From the NCBI GenBank assembly GCA_009841475.1, contig VXLT01000247.1:1-43333 (forward strand): DNA of 43,333 nucleotides, written 5' to 3'. This document shows, one piece after another, positions 41,240 through 43,333 of this stretch. The position numbers were made by a program, and so were the translations under genes. Source of the stretch: Gemmatimonadota bacterium. GTDB taxonomy: Bacteria; Gemmatimonadota; Gemmatimonadetes; Longimicrobiales; Gaopeijiaceae. The notes beneath the pieces were generated by a model. The model saw only the letters and a program-made list of their open reading frames with translations, did no database searches and was not told the origin of the DNA. Numbering within the stretch: position 1 is the first letter of the stretch; the number at the start of each line of letters is the position of its first letter.

Positions 41240-43333
41240 ATGCCGGACCGCGCCCTCCAGGTCCTCGAATTCGGCCGGGTCCTGGAGTTCGTTGCGGGAT
41301 TCGCGTCGACGGCGGCGGGAAGAGAAATGGTCCGGGGGCTCCGCCCCTCCTCCAGCACGAATGCGGTCCGGGCGCGGCTGAACGCGGTGGCGGAGACGGT
41401 CCGTTTCCTCGAGCCGCGCGGCGATTGGGGACTGCCTGCGGTTCCTGATGCGCGGTCCGACGTGGCGCGCCTGGAAGTGGAGGGCTCGGTCCTCCCGGCG
41501 GCCGGCCTGGCGCGGCTGGGAGGCCTCCTGGCGGCTGGGCACACCCTGGACCGTGCTCTGAACGAGGGCGCGGACGGACTGCCCGTGCTGGAGGATCTGC
41601 GCACCCGTCTGTTGGTTCACCCCCGGCTGCAGGCCTCGATCGAGCGCTCGGTGGATCCGGACGGGACGGTGCTGGACGGCGCGAGCAGGGAGCTCGGACG
41701 GATCCGCGCGCGCCTGCGGGGTGCCCACAACCGTGTGGTCCAGCACCTGGAAGGCCTTCTGACCGGCATTGACGAGCGCTACCGGGTTCCGGAGGCGTCC
41801 GTGTCGATTCGCGAGGGGCGCTATGTGATCCCGGTGCGCAGGGAGGGCAGGAGGGTGGTGGGGGGGTACGTCCACGACGAGTCGTCCTCCGGCGCCACGG
41901 TCTTCGTCGAGCCTCCTTCCGCGATCGAGGAGATGAACCGGGTGCGTGAACTGGAGCGGGCCGAGGTGCGCGAGGTGCGGCGCATCCTGCGGGAGCTGAC
42001 CGAGCGGAGCCGCTCCCTCGCCCGGGAGTTGGCCGGCTCGCTCGCGGCGCTCACGCTGATGGACGCCCGGGTCGCTCTTGCGCGCGCGGGGGCCCGGTGG
42101 GAAGGGACGGTGCCGGAGGTTACGGAGAGCCTGGCGGAAACCGGCGCGGGCGGGGGGATATGCATTCGCCGGGGACGCCACCCGCTGCTGGCTACGGGAG
42201 GCACCGAAGCGGTGCCCTTCGACCTCGAACTCGACGCGCGGCAGCGCGTGGTCGTCGTAACGGGTCCCAATACGGGAGGCAAGACGGTCTTCCTCAAGTC
42301 GGTGGGGCTGATCGCGTCCCTGGCGCAGTCCGGGGTGGTCCCCCCGGTGGGGCCCGGCACCCGCATCCCCGCTTTCGATTCCTTCTACGCCGATGTCGGC
42401 GACGAACAGTCAATCGCCGATTCCCTGTCCACCTTCTCGGCTCACCTCCGCAACCTGCAGGATGTGCTGCTCAACGCGGGACCGCGCTCGCTGGTGCTCA
42501 TCGACGAGCCCGGCGCCGGCACCGACCCCAGGGAGGGCGAGGCTCTGGCGCGGGCCCTGATCGAGACGCTGGTGGAGCGGGGCGGCCTCGCCGTCGTGAC
42601 CTCGCACATGGGGGGGCTGAAGCGGCTGGCCGCGCCCGGCAACGGCATCGTCAACGCCTCGCTCGAGTTCGACGGCGACCGCCTCGCACCCACCTACCGC
42701 TTCGCGACGGGGCGCCCGGGCCGCAGCTACGGACTGGCGATCGCCCGCGGACTTGGCTTCCCGGACGAGGTGCTGAACCTCGCCGACGGCTACCGCGACC
42801 GCGCCGAAGCACGCCTCGACGACCTCCTGGAAACGCTGCAGCGAAAGGAGCGGCGCGTTTCGCGCCTCCTCGATGCTCTGGAGAACGAGAGGCGGCGAGC
42901 CCGCGACCTGGAGGCCGAACTGGCGACGCGCGAGGCCGTGCTGCGGCGCTCCGAGCGCGAAGCCGCGGCCCGGGCCCGCCGGGAAGCGCGCAGGATGCTC
43001 CTCGAGGCGCGCCGTGAAGTGGAGGCGGCGATCACGGGCCTGCAGGACCGGGAGCGGGACGGCGTGTCCGAGCGTGAAGCCGCGCGGCGCGCCCGCAGGA
43101 CGGTGGAGGAGGCCGCGAGGGCGCTGGAGGATCCCGCGCCGGATGGCGCAGGACCGCCGCGGGATGCCGGCGGGCCGGATGCGCCGGAGCTGGAAGCCGG
43201 TGCGGCGGTCCGGATGAGCGACACGGGGGCCGAGGGCACGGTCCTGGAGGTCGAGGGGGACCGGGTCGCGGTCCTGGTGGGCGGGGTGAGGATGCGGGTG
43301 CCGCGCAGCCGTCTGGGCCGCGTGAGGGGTGGC
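41240..43333 (+). CDS. mutS2: Endonuclease MutS2, 3' end outside the window
   Basis: MutS family protein of the MutS2 type, implicated in suppressing recombination and, in some bacteria, in rescuing collided ribosomes. The first 698 codons are present and open to the window edge. Visible parts are the N-terminal core and lever (SIREGRYVIPVRREGRRVVG, HDESSSGATVFVEP), the ATPase with Walker A TGPNTGGKTV (Lys348), and Walker B LVLIDEPGAGTDPREGEAL. A long Arg/Glu coiled coil follows (about residues 530-640), then a KOW-like beta region (GAAVRMSDTGAEGTVLEVEG). The C-terminal Smr nuclease domain should follow beyond the window. ATG 41240 lies just after the yqeY stop. Confidence 0.96.
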   Translation, partial: MPDRALQVLEFGRVLEFVAGFASTAAGREMVRGLRPSSSTNAVRARLNAVAETVRFLEPRGDWGLPAVPDARSDVARLEVEGSVLPAAGLARLGGLLAAGHTLDRALNEGADGLPVLEDLRTRLLVHPRLQASIERSVDPDGTVLDGASRELGRIRARLRGAHNRVVQHLEGLLTGIDERYRVPEASVSIREGRYVIPVRREGRRVVGGYVHDESSSGATVFVEPPSAIEEMNRVRELERAEVREVRRILRELTERSRSLARELAGSLAALTLMDARVALARAGARWEGTVPEVTESLAETGAGGGICIRRGRHPLLATGGTEAVPFDLELDARQRVVVVTGPNTGGKTVFLKSVGLIASLAQSGVVPPVGPGTRIPAFDSFYADVGDEQSIADSLSTFSAHLRNLQDVLLNAGPRSLVLIDEPGAGTDPREGEALARALIETLVERGGLAVVTSHMGGLKRLAAPGNGIVNASLEFDGDRLAPTYRFATGRPGRSYGLAIARGLGFPDEVLNLADGYRDRAEARLDDLLETLQRKERRVSRLLDALENERRRARDLEAELATREAVLRRSEREAAARARREARRMLLEARREVEAAITGLQDRERDGVSEREAARRARRTVEEAARALEDPAPDGAGPPRDAGGPDAPELEAGAAVRMSDTGAEGTVLEVEGDRVAVLVGGVRMRVPRSRLGRVRGG

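Overview
The window is a dense, high-GC stretch of chromosome from a diderm bacterium. A Tol-Pal envelope system, an LptD-like outer-membrane protein, LolA, several lipoproteins and Tat translocase genes, together with the gene order, point to Gemmatimonadota. That assignment is inference from gene content, not a database result. Nearly all genes are on the + strand and many overlap their neighbour by 1-8 bases (ATGA, GTGA and TTGA junctions), which marks long operons. No tRNA, rRNA, CRISPR array, insertion sequence or prophage was seen.

Layout. Positions 1-333 hold the damaged or truncated end of a RimI-like acetyltransferase. Positions 302-2312 (minus) hold two overlapping unrecognised genes, the only clearly accessory-looking segment. 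They are divided from a rightward operon by a divergent promoter region with a perfect 8-bp inverted repeat. Positions 2506-10026 carry galE-like, tolQ, tolR, a TonB/TolA-like transducer, tolB, pal, cpoB, nrdR and tatC. Positions 10358-16877 carry lptD-like, a fibronectin-type lipoprotein, glutamate formimidoyltransferase and a polyprenyl diphosphate synthase. Positions 16883-17612 carry a DUF4321 protein and tatA, convergent with a PpiD-like chaperone (minus, 17616-19445).

Positions 19729-28321 form an aroQ-efp-accB-accC-ftsK-lolA-rimO-oxidoreductase series. Positions 28523-33209 carry prfA, prmC, a YlbF-like protein, tmk and an S41 protease. Positions 33364-40005 carry a class 3 asparaginase, obgE, dprA, hemW, hrcA and dnaJ. 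Positions 40136-40573 hold a small minus-strand gene, divergent from a YqeY-like gene and mutS2, which runs off the window.

The genes combine envelope biogenesis (Tol-Pal, LptD, LolA, Tat, PpiD), translation (EF-P, RF1 with its methylase PrmC, RimO, ObgE), fatty-acid and isoprenoid precursors, and DNA maintenance (FtsK, DprA, MutS2, Tmk, NrdR). The observations most worth checking are a diverged family of short repeats lying just 3' of genes, the unrecognised two-gene cassette, non-canonical start codons for prfA (ATC) and the galE-like gene (CTG), a 19-bp palindrome between divergent genes, and a recurrent TANCTT box that may be the -10 element of this lineage.
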